Made by a program: the position numbers and the translations under genes. Under the pieces are notes generated by a model. The model was not told where the DNA came from, did not search any database, and worked only from the letters and a program-made list of their open reading frames with translations. From positions 1 through 64,000 of the forward strand of contig CAYQTE010000017.1 in assembly GCA_964420285.1 (NCBI GenBank): 64,000 nucleotides of DNA. Reading direction: 5' to 3'. Positions 17,629-26,933 of this stretch are shown piece by piece. The stretch is from CAYQTE01 sp964420285 (GTDB lineage: Bacteria; Planctomycetota; Phycisphaerae; Tepidisphaerales; Tepidisphaeraceae). Position 1 is the stretch's first letter. The number at the start of each line of letters is the position of its first letter.

Positions 17629-17663
17629 TGATGTGCTCCAAATCGCATCTGGCGTCGCATGGT

Positions 17664-20291
17664 TCACCCCGCCATGCCGTCGGTTGGCCGGTTCGGATCC
17701 TGGAAGAGTGACAACTGGCTGGTGTCGTAGGCGCGGGATCGGCCGGTCTTGGCGTGCGTGACGTGTTGCACGGCCAGTTCGCCGAGCAGTTGTCTCGCCC
17801 GCGATAAGACAGTCGCCGGTATTCCCGCCAGTCTCGCCACGTGGATGCCGTAGCTGCGGTCGGTTCCCCCCTCGACGATGCGGTGCAGAAAGATGACCTG
17901 ATCCTCCCATTCGCGAACGGCCACGTTGAAATTCCGCACGCCGGTGAACCGCTGTTCCAGATCGGTCAGCTCGTGGTAATGCGTCGCGAAGAGCGTTCGG
18001 CAGCGTACCACGGCGGCGATGTGTTCGGCAATCGCCCAGGCGAGGCTCAGGCCGTCGAGAGTGCTGGTGCCGCGACCCAGTTCGTCCAGGACCACCAGGC
18101 TTCGGTCGGTGGCGCTGTTGAGAATGTGAGCGGTCTCGGTCATTTCGACCATGAACGTGCTTTGCCCGCCGTGGATTTCGTCGCTGGCGCCGATGCGGGC
18201 GAAGAGCCGGTCGGCCACCCCCACCACCGCGCTGCGAGCGGGCACGAAACTGCCGATTTGCGCCATGATGACAATCAGGGCCGTCTGGCGGATGAACGTG
18301 CTCTTGCCCGCCATGTTCGGGCCGGTGATCAGGTGCAGAGAATCGTCTTCATCGAACGTCAGATCGTTGGCCACGAACTGGCTGGCAAGCTGCTGTTCGA
18401 GAACGGGATGCCGGCCGTCAATGATGGTGATGCGGCGATCCTCGGTGACGGTCGGGCGGCAATAGCGGCGCTCAATGGCCAGGCTGGCCAGGCCGCACAG
18501 CACGTCGAGGCGCGCGATCTCGGCGGCCAGATCACCCAGCGAGGCCAGGTGCGGGAGCATGTCCTGACGGATGCGCTCGAAAAGCTGCTGCTCGAGGGCG
18601 ACCGACCGATCCCGGGCGGTCAGGGATTCGTGCTCGAATCGCTTGAGTTCCTCGGTGATGTAGCGCTCGGCGTTTTTGACGGTCTGGCGGCGATTCCATT
18701 CCGGCGGCACCTTCTGCCGATGCGCGTCGGTGACCTCGATGTAATAGCCGAAGACCTTGTTGTATCCGACTTTGAGCGAGCTGATCCCGGTGGAAGCGGC
18801 CAGCGATGCCTGATGCTCGGCCAGCCATTGCTGGCCACTCTGGCCGATCTGGCGCAGGCGATCCAGTTCGGCGTCGAACCCTGATGCGATCACGCCGCCT
18901 TCGCGCAGGTGCGGGGCCGGATCGGCGGCGATGGCCCGCGACAGATACGCCGATCGCTCGTGGCAGAAATCCGCCATGGAGACAAGTTCCGGCGCGACCA
19001 CGGCCGCATCGCCCCAGGCGGCCAGACGTTCGATGAGCGGGCCGACCAATGCCAGGCTTTTTCCCAGCACCAGCAGATCGCGCGGCGAGGCGCGGTTGAC
19101 CGCGATTCGCGACAGCACACGCTCGATGTCGCACATGCCCTCGAGCTGCTTGCGAATCAGTGCCAATTCGTTCGGCGAGCGCGCCAATACCTCGATCGCC
19201 TGCTGCCGGGCCGTGATGTGTTGAATGTCCCGCAGCGGGAAACGCAGCCATTGGCGAAGCAGCCGGCCGCCCATGCTGGTGGCGGCGCGGTCGATGGCGG
19301 AAAGCAGCGAACCTTCGATGCCGCCGCCGCGGACGGTGCGTTCGATCTCCAGTCCGCGCGACGTGGCCGGATCGATGCTCAGGAAATCCTCCAGCACATG
19401 CTTTCGCAGCGGACGCAGATGTTGCGATCCGCCCTTTTGCGTTTCCTGCAAATAGCACAGGACGGCCCCGGTGGCGGCGATGGCAGGATCGTCATCGGCG
19501 AATCCGAACCCGGCCGCTCCCAGCGCCTGCCATTGCCGCGCGATCTGCTCGCGGGCCTGATGGGCGGTGAATTGCCAAGCCGGCCGGACGGTGATGACCG
19601 GGCCGCCGTTGCCCTGGCGGATCAGCGCGGCCAGTTCGTGTTCCTGCCCGCTGGCCTTCTCCGGGACCAGCACTTCGGCCGGGCGCAGTCGCGCCAGTTC
19701 ATCCAGCACGGCCTCCTGCTGGCCGCTGGTCGCCGCGGCCGTGCCGGTGGACAAATCCACCCACGCCAGCCCGACGGCGAATCCGCCGCCCTTGCTGATG
19801 CCCATCGACACGGCTGCCAGATAATTCTCCGACCGCCCGTCGAGAAGCGGCTCATCGGTGAGAGTTCCCGGCGTCATCAGGCGGACGACATCGCGGCGGA
19901 TCAGCCCCTTGGCCGCAGTTGAATCTTCGGCCTGTTCGCAAATGGCAACTTTGTACCCCGCGCGGATCATCCGCCGGAGATACCCATCGACAGCGTGGAA
20001 GGGCACGCCGGCCATGGGAATCGCATCGGCCGCATCCAGCCCGCCGCGGCTGCGGGTGGTGAGCGCCACGCCCAGCACGCGATTGGCGAGTTTGGCGTCC
20101 TCCCAGAACATCTCATAGAAATCCCCCATGCGGAAAAAGAGGATGTAATCGGGATATTGAGCCTTGAACTGCTGATACTGCCGCATCGCGGGGGAGAGCG
20201 CGGAGAGATCGGGGCGGATTGCGTGGCCCGTCGGCGCGGAGTCGCCTGCCTCGGGCGCTGCGGCCGGGCCATCGGGTCCATCACGATTCAT
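17664..20291 (-). CDS. mutS: DNA mismatch repair protein MutS
   Basis: An 875-aa mismatch-recognition ATPase. The N-terminal mismatch-binding motif is FRMGDFYEMFWEDA, with the Phe-x-Glu wedge. The C-terminal ATPase has Walker A GPNMAGKSTFIRQ, FMVEMTETAHIL and Walker B VLDELGRGTSTLDG, followed by FATHYHEL. Length and domain order are normal. ATG 20291 is preferred over a GTG at 20309. No mutL lies nearby. The upstream neighbours on the same strand are a DNA methyltransferase and a restriction enzyme with 21 bp spacing, so mutS may be read through from that operon. Confidence 0.96.
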   Translation of the reverse strand: MNRDGPDGPAAAPEAGDSAPTGHAIRPDLSALSPAMRQYQQFKAQYPDYILFFRMGDFYEMFWEDAKLANRVLGVALTTRSRGGLDAADAIPMAGVPFHAVDGYLRRMIRAGYKVAICEQAEDSTAAKGLIRRDVVRLMTPGTLTDEPLLDGRSENYLAAVSMGISKGGGFAVGLAWVDLSTGTAAATSGQQEAVLDELARLRPAEVLVPEKASGQEHELAALIRQGNGGPVITVRPAWQFTAHQAREQIARQWQALGAAGFGFADDDPAIAATGAVLCYLQETQKGGSQHLRPLRKHVLEDFLSIDPATSRGLEIERTVRGGGIEGSLLSAIDRAATSMGGRLLRQWLRFPLRDIQHITARQQAIEVLARSPNELALIRKQLEGMCDIERVLSRIAVNRASPRDLLVLGKSLALVGPLIERLAAWGDAAVVAPELVSMADFCHERSAYLSRAIAADPAPHLREGGVIASGFDAELDRLRQIGQSGQQWLAEHQASLAASTGISSLKVGYNKVFGYYIEVTDAHRQKVPPEWNRRQTVKNAERYITEELKRFEHESLTARDRSVALEQQLFERIRQDMLPHLASLGDLAAEIARLDVLCGLASLAIERRYCRPTVTEDRRITIIDGRHPVLEQQLASQFVANDLTFDEDDSLHLITGPNMAGKSTFIRQTALIVIMAQIGSFVPARSAVVGVADRLFARIGASDEIHGGQSTFMVEMTETAHILNSATDRSLVVLDELGRGTSTLDGLSLAWAIAEHIAAVVRCRTLFATHYHELTDLEQRFTGVRNFNVAVREWEDQVIFLHRIVEGGTDRSYGIHVARLAGIPATVLSRARQLLGELAVQHVTHAKTGRSRAYDTSQLSLFQDPNRPTDGMAG

Positions 20292-20312
20292 CGGATCGTC
20301 GCTTCTCACGGT

Positions 20313-21260
20313 TCACACAAAGAGCAGGGGTTCTGGAGGCTTGTCGCGGGCAACACCCGGCTTGGCACTGTCCGTGGCAAGCCGACGTTGTATGAGATCG
20401 ATGTAGGACGGCTCGATCTCGACGCCGATGTAGGGATAGCCCAGGTTCCTGGCCGCCAGAAGGGTTGTTCCGCTGCCGGCGAAAGGATCGAGAATAACGT
20501 TACGCGGAGAAGGGGGAACTAGCAGCGTAATGAGTTTCTTCATCAGGGACAGGGGCTTGATCGTACAGTGTCCGTCAAAATCATCGCATGGTTCGCGCTG
20601 AAAACCCTCCAGAATATTCGATTGGAATGCGCCGTCATGGTCTCTTGTGTAATAGAGTCCCAGGCCGGTCGCCCTCAATGTCTCAACATGATTGTTGATC
20701 AGCGGCTTTTGCACCAGAACGATCGCCTCCCATTCGTTACGAAAGCAACTATGCCAGCCCCGCCACTGCGGTGCCGCGGCGTCTCCCAACTTCAACAGCT
20801 TCCGCGACAGGTTGAGCCCCTTGGGTATTCCTGAATGCCGGCGAAAGACCAGACAGTCCTTGGTATAGAATCCGGCATCCTCCAGTGCCACCTGTATGTG
20901 CGCAGCCGTGCGGTTGCTGCTGAATACCGCGACTGGCGCGCCCGCCTTGCACACGCGGAATAATTCTGCCGTCCACTGTGTACACCACTGGCGATATTCG
21001 AGGATGTTGTCCCGATTTCTCTTGTACCATCGCTCGTTGCGCACTCCGCCTGCCAGACCGCTGCCATAGGGGATGTTTTTCACGAGCGTTCTTGATTCCT
21101 TGATGCGATCCAAACGTCGCTTCACTTCGCCGTGGTCCCATTTGCGCCCGATAAACTCGTAGTTGTACGGCGGGTCGGTCAGGCAGGCCGCAATGGACCG
21201 GGGCGGAATCTCCTTGAGGATCTCCCGACAGTCGCCAAGATGGATTGAATTGGTCACCAT
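20313..21260 (-). CDS. Type II DNA methyltransferase (N4/N6, beta order)
   Basis: This 315-aa amino-methyltransferase modifies adenine-N6 or cytosine-N4 within a recognition site. The catalytic motif is TDPPYNYEF (from residue 28). The SAM-binding motif DPFAGSGTTLLAA appears near the C-terminus, the circular order of beta-class enzymes. A variable target-recognition region lies between them. The gene follows the restriction endonuclease gene by 14 bp on the same strand, forming a compact R-M operon that protects the host from the cognate nuclease. The recognition sequence is not deducible here. Confidence 0.92.
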   Translation of the reverse strand: MVTNSIHLGDCREILKEIPPRSIAACLTDPPYNYEFIGRKWDHGEVKRRLDRIKESRTLVKNIPYGSGLAGGVRNERWYKRNRDNILEYRQWCTQWTAELFRVCKAGAPVAVFSSNRTAAHIQVALEDAGFYTKDCLVFRRHSGIPKGLNLSRKLLKLGDAAAPQWRGWHSCFRNEWEAIVLVQKPLINNHVETLRATGLGLYYTRDHDGAFQSNILEGFQREPCDDFDGHCTIKPLSLMKKLITLLVPPSPRNVILDPFAGSGTTLLAARNLGYPYIGVEIEPSYIDLIQRRLATDSAKPGVARDKPPEPLLFV

Positions 21261-21274
21261 GAAGCAATTCCGTG

Positions 21275-21841
21275 TCAGCGTTCGATGAGAAGCTCGCCCG
21301 ATGCTTTGACCCGCCGCAACCAGGATTCGAGGTCAAATCGCGTTCTTTCCCCGATGTATTGGAAGCTCTCGTCGGCCGTCAACACCGTCCAGCCGCCCTG
21401 CACACACGCAGTTATTGCCGCCTTCAGGTTGTCGCGGCGAAGAAAGAGTAAGACCGGGCGATAGCCCTTTTCGACTAGAAGCTTTCCGTACGTCCTGAAT
21501 TTCTTCAGCGTGCCAGAGTCGCCCGATCCGACCCGATATTTCGTGTCGATCGCGTCAGCGCCCAGCCGGCAGTCGCACGGCTCGTCAGCGCCCAGCCGTA
21601 GTGGAGGAGCGAAGTCCTTGCATGTCAGCGTGAAGAGCGTAACGACCAGAACCTGCCAGCACATGCCAAGCTCACGACCCCAATACTGGCGATTCTCCCG
21701 CTTGAGTCCGGGCGTAATGCCGAAAGCATCCATCAGCGGGTCCAGATCATTTCCGTTTCCGCCGTAGGTCTTTGCAGCAAAGCTGCTTTTGTAACCGCTG
21801 GCGATGTGAAGTAAATGCGCTTCCAGGTTTGACTGATTCAT
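21275..21841 (-). CDS. Putative type II restriction endonuclease (PD-(D/E)XK)
   Basis: This 188-aa protein contains a PD-(D/E)XK-like core, GADAIDTKYRVGSGDSGTLK, with Asp and Lys spaced as in restriction nucleases. A further segment, PVLLFLRRDNLKAAITA, follows. From memory the KYR-x-GSGDSGTLKKF pattern resembles ApaLI-type enzymes, but I cannot confirm this. The start ATG 21841 follows 15 in-frame codons of low-quality extension. It is the first gene of the R-M operon. Upstream, 21842-22145 contains no gene I can support. Confidence 0.75.
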   Translation of the reverse strand: MNQSNLEAHLLHIASGYKSSFAAKTYGGNGNDLDPLMDAFGITPGLKRENRQYWGRELGMCWQVLVVTLFTLTCKDFAPPLRLGADEPCDCRLGADAIDTKYRVGSGDSGTLKKFRTYGKLLVEKGYRPVLLFLRRDNLKAAITACVQGGWTVLTADESFQYIGERTRFDLESWLRRVKASGELLIER

Positions 21842-22145
21842 CCGTAAACCTCGTGGACAACATCGCGCCGCTCGCCGGGCCGGCAAGCCCGGTGGTCAAA
21901 CAGGGCTCGCCAAACTCGACTTTAACCGATCGGCAGCCGGCTGTCAGGACCGGTCAATGCATCCGACGACCTCCGAGCGGGCGCCGGCGAGATACGGCGC
22001 CAACTGCACCGAACCGCCAAATGACTCAATCGCATCGCAAATTGCCGAACTTGCAAATCCATCCCCGTCGTTTGCCCCGCCCGCCCTCATGGGTTAAGAC
22101 ATCCGCTCGGATCGAACCGGCCACATCGCGGCCGTGGGCAGGCTT

Positions 22146-23693
22146 ATGAGCTATTTGTACAGGTTAGCGGATACGGCCGGCGGGAAGGCGGTGTTGACGT
22201 CGACCATTCTCAGCTTCACCGTCATCGCCCTGCTGCTGGCGATCTACGATCCGGCGTCGCGCTCGCGGCAGAGGGCGGCGGTGGCGCTGTTCCTGCTGTC
22301 GCTGGCCGGTTTGTGCGTGGCGGCGGCGACGGCGATGCGGAACGGGACGGAAAACGGCCTGTACTTGTGGCTTACGGCGACGTCGCATTTTCTGCACATT
22401 GTCGCCATCATCACCGTGGCCGGTGTGTTCATATTCGATCTGGTTCTCAACAGGATCCATCTCAAGCCGCCGGCCATCCTGTGCGATCTGATCCTGGCCG
22501 CCGCGTACCTGGTGGCGGCGGTGTTCTGCCTCAGCACCGCCAATGTCAACGTCAGCGGACTGATAACGGCCAGCGCGGTGGTGACGGCGGTGATCGGGTT
22601 CTCGTTGCAGGACACGCTGGGGAACGTCATGGGAGGCGTGGCGATCCAGCTCGAGCGCACGATCGCCGTGGGAGACTGGATCAAGGTGGACAATCACGTC
22701 GGCATGGTCAAGGAAATCCGCTGGCGGCAGACGTCGATCGAAACCGGCGACTGGGACACCATCGTCATCCCCAACAGTGTGCTGATGAAGAACGTGGTGC
22801 AGGTCTTCAGCCGCAAGGCCGGCCAGCCGCGCGTGCATCGCCAGACGTTGACGTTCAACGTCGAACTCAACCACGCTCCAAATCTGATTATCGAAACGGT
22901 CGAGACGGCGTTGCGCCAGGAGGCGATGCCCTGCGTCGCGACGGCGCCGCCGCCGGGTTGCATGCTGGGCCGGTACGAATCGAGCTACGCGACGTACGTG
23001 ATCCAGTATTGGCTGACGAACCAGGACGAGGACGACGCGACCGACTCGCTGATCCGCTCGCGCGTCTGGTACGCGCTGCACCGGATCGGAATTGAAATGT
23101 CGATTCCGTCGATCCGGCAGTTCCAGGTCAACGCCGAACAACACCGCCAGCACAGGGAATCGCTGGAAAGCCAGCAACGGCTGGCGGCGCTGGAGGCGGT
23201 GACGCTGTTTGGGCCGCTGGCGCCCGAGGAGCGCGCCATGACGGCCCAGCGGCTGAAGCTCTGCCAGTTCGCCCGCGGGGAGTCAATGATCCGCCAGGGC
23301 GCTGAGGGCGATTCGCTGTTCATCATCCTGCGCGGCCAGGCGGCGGTGCGCGTGGCCGTCGAGGGTCACGATGCCACTCAGGCCGTGGCCGTGCTCACGG
23401 ACGGGGATTTCTTCGGCGAGATGGGGCTGATGACCGGCGACCGGCGCTCGGCGACGGTGGTGGCGCTGTCGGATGTCGATTGCTACAAGCTGGACAAGGC
23501 CGGTTTTCACGACATCCTGGCGCGACGGCCGAAGATCGCCGAGGAGATGAGCGATCTGCTGGCGCGACGGCGGGTTGAGCTGGAAGCGGTGCGGGAGAAT
23601 CTTTCGGAAGAGGCGCGACGGCAGCGCGTGCAGAAGACCAAGGGGGACTTGCTGGGGAAGATCCGGAGATTTTTCGGATTGGAATCTGCGTAG
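22146..23693 (+). CDS. MscS-family channel with C-terminal cyclic nucleotide-binding domain
   Basis: A 515-aa inner-membrane protein with four membrane segments, the last being the MscS pore helix (ITASAVVTAVIGFSLQDTLG). The beta domain follows (GDWIKVDNHVGMVKEI). After the MscS alpha/beta domain comes a cNMP-binding fold at about residues 355-470 (MIRQGAEGDSLFIILRGQ ... GDFFGEMGLMTGDRRSATV). This architecture gates small-conductance flow by ligand as well as tension. ATG 22146 is chosen; GTG 22134 would add four residues. The PBC Arg in DRRSATV is present, so cyclic nucleotide binding is plausible. Confidence 0.9.
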   Translation: MSYLYRLADTAGGKAVLTSTILSFTVIALLLAIYDPASRSRQRAAVALFLLSLAGLCVAAATAMRNGTENGLYLWLTATSHFLHIVAIITVAGVFIFDLVLNRIHLKPPAILCDLILAAAYLVAAVFCLSTANVNVSGLITASAVVTAVIGFSLQDTLGNVMGGVAIQLERTIAVGDWIKVDNHVGMVKEIRWRQTSIETGDWDTIVIPNSVLMKNVVQVFSRKAGQPRVHRQTLTFNVELNHAPNLIIETVETALRQEAMPCVATAPPPGCMLGRYESSYATYVIQYWLTNQDEDDATDSLIRSRVWYALHRIGIEMSIPSIRQFQVNAEQHRQHRESLESQQRLAALEAVTLFGPLAPEERAMTAQRLKLCQFARGESMIRQGAEGDSLFIILRGQAAVRVAVEGHDATQAVAVLTDGDFFGEMGLMTGDRRSATVVALSDVDCYKLDKAGFHDILARRPKIAEEMSDLLARRRVELEAVRENLSEEARRQRVQKTKGDLLGKIRRFFGLESA

Positions 23694-23757
23694 GATCCGC
23701 ACCGCGGGCCGCGAATATCAAGAGCGACGACAGGCGTCCGCGGCACGGACCCCGCAA

Positions 23758-26130
23758 TCACGTTTGCAATTCATAGCGCATTTCCACCTGCGGTCCGACG
23801 ATGCGGACAATCATGTCGCGAGAAAGACCCTTGTATTGCGGGTCGGCGGTCGCGCTGCCCCAGGCCATGGCGAACTGTTCGAGCTGGGCCTCGGCGTACT
23901 GTTTTTCGGAAACGCCCAGGACGACTTCGGTGACACCCAGGTCGCGTGCGGCCGTGGCGATAGCGAACAGGGGGTTGTTGGTCGGCAAAACCACCGGGTG
24001 AATCTGCTTTCCGATCTCTTCGGAGACGGTGACGATCTGGGTGAGGAGTTTGCGGTCCTCGTCGTTGATGGTGGTTTCGTTGTCGGTGACGCCCTGGGTG
24101 AGAGCGGGAAGAACCTTGCAGGTGACGACGACGACGTCGCGGGCGTCGGTGTCGATTTCACGCAGGACTTTCTCCAGCACCGGGAGGCTTCGCGGGCCGC
24201 GGGCGGCGATGAGCAGCGGCTTGGGATGGGTCAGGCCGAGCGTTGCCACAGACAACTCGTCGCTGTTGCGTTCATTGAACTGTTCGAGGTGCTCGTGATG
24301 GCCGTTGCCACCCCGGCGGCGATGGGAAATCTGTTCGAGAATGACGAACACCGCCAGGAAGACGATGGTAAACCCGACGCCCCAGATGGTCGCGGTCTTC
24401 TTGGTCGCCAGATTCACCAGGGCCGTGCTGAGCAACACCAGGAAGATAATGACGATTCCGATGGGCAGGTCGATCTGCCGGCCGTCGGGGAGGTGCTTGC
24501 GGACGTTGAGTGGAACCTCGTATTGACGTGGCGACTTGTCCTTGAAGCGGAGAACGACCATGGCAAGGGTCTTGAAAACGAACGACCAGATCACGCCAAA
24601 GGCGTAGGCTTCGCCGAGGGTATCGACGTCGCCCCAGCTCAGGATGATGGTGGCCAACTGCATGACGGTGACCAGATTGATCAGCCGGTGCGTGGTTCCG
24701 AAGCGCTTCTGCGGATGCAGGAACCAGGGGGTGAGAACACCGTCCTCCGCCAGGCGATTGAGCACGCCGTTGGAGCCGACGATGCTGGTGTTGACGGCGC
24801 CGGCCAGGATAAGGAAGCCAACGAAAACCACAAAACACTCGACGACGATCTTGAGCCAGGATGGTCCGGACAGGAAATGGACCAGGCCGTTGATCAGATT
24901 GTCGCGGTAGGTGCCGTCATCGCGTTCGACGTGCTCGTGGTTGGGATCGACGACTTTGATTTCGCTCGTCGTGTTGACCGTGACATCTCCGGTGGCGGCG
25001 TCGGTAGTGCGATTCAGCACAAAGCCCCACAAGCCGGTGCGGCCATCGGGGGCCTTGCCGTTTTGCAGGTAGTTGACCTCGACGTAATCGACGCCGACGG
25101 TATCAGGGGCGTGGCCGTTGAGCACAACCTCGGTCTTGACCCGCATGCCGTCGGGAATGATGAGCACGGCAAAGAAGCTGACCAGGCTGGTCAGGAGCAT
25201 CGAATACATGAAGATGACAAATCCGGTGCGGAGAAGATTCTTGAGCTTGGGGGCTTCGATTTCGCGGTTGACCTGGGCGAGCGATTCTTCGCCGCTCATG
25301 GCCAAAAGCGTGTGGCCGAAGGCGATGATGATGCCCAGCGTGCCGACGAGGCGCGGAAGATGCTCAAGCCAGCCCTTGCTCGATTCGGCGACAACCGGCG
25401 GCAGCGGCGCCGGCCGGGTTGCGGTATCGGTGAAGACCGGCGTCATCGGCGGCATGTGCAGCCCGCTGCGGTGCAGGTAGAGGGTGATCAGGCTCCAGAC
25501 GATCACGATAACGCTCATGACCGTCGTCCACTGCATGATGCGCAGGGCTTTGTCGCTGGATTCGTGGATGCCGATGATGTTGGTGCGCCAGAAGTAAATC
25601 GTGATCAGAATGGCGATCACAACCGTGATCGTATTGATCGTTTTGGCAAAATTGTCGTGTTGAAGAATCGGATGGCCGTTGTGGACGTTGAGCAGGTTGA
25701 TCATGTCGAAGAACAACCCGACGATGTATTGCCCGGCCGAGACGGCGCTGATCGGGCCGGTCAGGACGTAATCGAACATGAGGGCGGATACCGAGAGTTT
25801 GGCGAGGCTGCCGCCCATGGCTTCCTTGACCACGCGGTAGACGCCGCCGCGTGTGAACATGGTGCAGGATTCGACGTAGACGGCCCGGACGGCGTAGCTG
25901 AAGAGCATCACGCCGAGAATGAACCAGGGCGCGGCCTTGCCGACGGCCTGTTCGCTGATGCCGCCGATGTAATAGGCGGTGCTGGCCAGATCGCACAGGA
26001 CAATGGCGGCCGCTCGCCAAAAGCTGATGAAGGCGAGTGCGACGCTGGAGACGACAAGGACGTTGATCTTGTTGCCGCGCGATTCAGCAATGCTCGCAAC
26101 ATCGATGTCGGACGGGCGTGGAGGAGTCAT
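23758..26130 (-). CDS. APC-family permease with C-terminal cytosolic domain, KimA-like candidate
   Basis: A 790-aa amino acid-polyamine-organocation transporter with about 12 membrane helices (from residue 25) and a roughly 200-residue cytosolic C-terminal USP-like domain (TEVVLGVSEKQYAEAQLEQF). An unwound-helix GQYIVG segment and ISEQAVGKAAP near TM1-TM3 fit the APC core. The gene is preceded by a c-di-AMP riboswitch, which in other bacteria controls K+ importers such as KimA and Ktr. By context this is probably a potassium importer or an osmolyte/amino acid transporter switched off by high c-di-AMP. The start is ATG 26130; earlier in-frame Mets lie in the leader. Confidence 0.88.
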   Translation of the reverse strand: MTPPRPSDIDVASIAESRGNKINVLVVSSVALAFISFWRAAAIVLCDLASTAYYIGGISEQAVGKAAPWFILGVMLFSYAVRAVYVESCTMFTRGGVYRVVKEAMGGSLAKLSVSALMFDYVLTGPISAVSAGQYIVGLFFDMINLLNVHNGHPILQHDNFAKTINTITVVIAILITIYFWRTNIIGIHESSDKALRIMQWTTVMSVIVIVWSLITLYLHRSGLHMPPMTPVFTDTATRPAPLPPVVAESSKGWLEHLPRLVGTLGIIIAFGHTLLAMSGEESLAQVNREIEAPKLKNLLRTGFVIFMYSMLLTSLVSFFAVLIIPDGMRVKTEVVLNGHAPDTVGVDYVEVNYLQNGKAPDGRTGLWGFVLNRTTDAATGDVTVNTTSEIKVVDPNHEHVERDDGTYRDNLINGLVHFLSGPSWLKIVVECFVVFVGFLILAGAVNTSIVGSNGVLNRLAEDGVLTPWFLHPQKRFGTTHRLINLVTVMQLATIILSWGDVDTLGEAYAFGVIWSFVFKTLAMVVLRFKDKSPRQYEVPLNVRKHLPDGRQIDLPIGIVIIFLVLLSTALVNLATKKTATIWGVGFTIVFLAVFVILEQISHRRRGGNGHHEHLEQFNERNSDELSVATLGLTHPKPLLIAARGPRSLPVLEKVLREIDTDARDVVVVTCKVLPALTQGVTDNETTINDEDRKLLTQIVTVSEEIGKQIHPVVLPTNNPLFAIATAARDLGVTEVVLGVSEKQYAEAQLEQFAMAWGSATADPQYKGLSRDMIVRIVGPQVEMRYELQT

Positions 26131-26296
26131 AGCAAGGAGCCTTCTGGTCCGGCCCGCACAGGGGCAAATCGCGTGCCAGCCGTGCAACAGGCCAAGGCAT
26201 TTGGGCGATGGCGCAGGGTCGGCGGTCGCGGCGTGGACCGTTTCAAATACTAATGGGGAGGTGCGCTTGGTTTTCGGGCATGCGGGCCCGGCTGCG

Positions 26297-26490
26297 TCTG
26301 TTCCCTTTCACATGCCGGCGAGGTTAGCTGACGGGCTGGGCGATGAAAGTCACCCTCGGCCAAATTGGCCGATTTGCCCCTGCCGTCCGCAGGGCCTTTG
26401 GCTCCTGGTCCGACGTCGCGGGACACAGATCCCGCGTTGGGTTCCCCGCGCCTCGACGCGTGCCACAAATCGAGGCTTAGGCGGTCATAA
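26297..26490 (-). ncRNA. c-di-AMP riboswitch (ydaO/yuaA leader)
   Basis: On the minus strand this leader carries the hallmark ydaO-yuaA blocks in order: CCGCCTAAGCC, then GCGGGGAACCCAA, GAGGGTGAC, then GCCCGTCAGCTAACCTCGCC and AAGGGAACAG. The CAGCTAACCTCG block and GGGGAACC are the conserved ligand-binding parts of this class. It starts about two bases after the predicted transcription start and ends about 165 bases before the permease start codon. In other species c-di-AMP binding turns expression off. Confidence 0.92.
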
Positions 26491-26498
26491 GGGTCGCA

Positions 26499-26526
26499 AA
26501 TATAGGGCCGGGAAGCGGCGTGTCAA
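26499..26526 (-). promoter_or_regulatory. Sigma-70 promoter for the riboswitch-permease transcript
   Basis: Read on the minus strand: TTGACA (26526-26521), a 16-base spacer, then TATATT (26504-26499). The match to consensus is near perfect. It predicts a transcript start near 26492, immediately before the riboswitch aptamer. Confidence 0.8.
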
Positions 26527-26687
26527 GAAATGGGCGGATCACAGCGTCTTGGCCGATCAGCCACACCGCCCGCGTGTGACTGCTGTACCTGTGCTCAGAT
26601 CTGAGTACGTGATGACAGAGTAAGTGACTGTGCCTTATCGAGTTACGTGTTCCTGGATATCGGCTCGCACCGCCACCGGATCGGCAG

Positions 26688-26918
26688 TCATGAGACCTTT
26701 TTCTGCGAGCACTTGGCCCACCAGACCAGTCCGAGCAATATCAATCCGAACAGCAGCAGGGCCGATCCCCAGCAGAGATTGACGTTGATGCCCAGCGAGT
26801 GATCTTTGTACATCTGGTCGCCGTTGGTCATGACCCCGAAGATCGCGATCATCGCGCCAATGATGCAGAACATCAGGCCCATTGGGAGACGAATATCCAT
26901 TCCAGAAGAGCTAGCCAT
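26688..26918 (-). CDS. Small two-TM membrane protein of the symporter operon
   Basis: A 76-aa protein with two membrane helices (LMFCIIGAMIAIFGVMTN; SALLLFGLILLGLVWWA). The gene sits 15 bp downstream of the sodium:solute symporter and is surely cotranscribed. Small two-helix partners of this type accompany many symporters (as YhdT-like or DUF485-like proteins do). This sequence does not clearly match those families, so a partner role is inferred from position. Confidence 0.75.
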   Translation of the reverse strand: MASSSGMDIRLPMGLMFCIIGAMIAIFGVMTNGDQMYKDHSLGINVNLCWGSALLLFGLILLGLVWWAKCSQKKVS

Positions 26919-26933
26919 GAAACGTACCTCGTA

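Noticed and set aside
23575..26253. 892-residue rightward open frame
   Set aside because: It is antisense to the APC permease, rich in Asp/Gly/Ala as expected for a shadow, and overlaps the MscS 3' end and the riboswitch.
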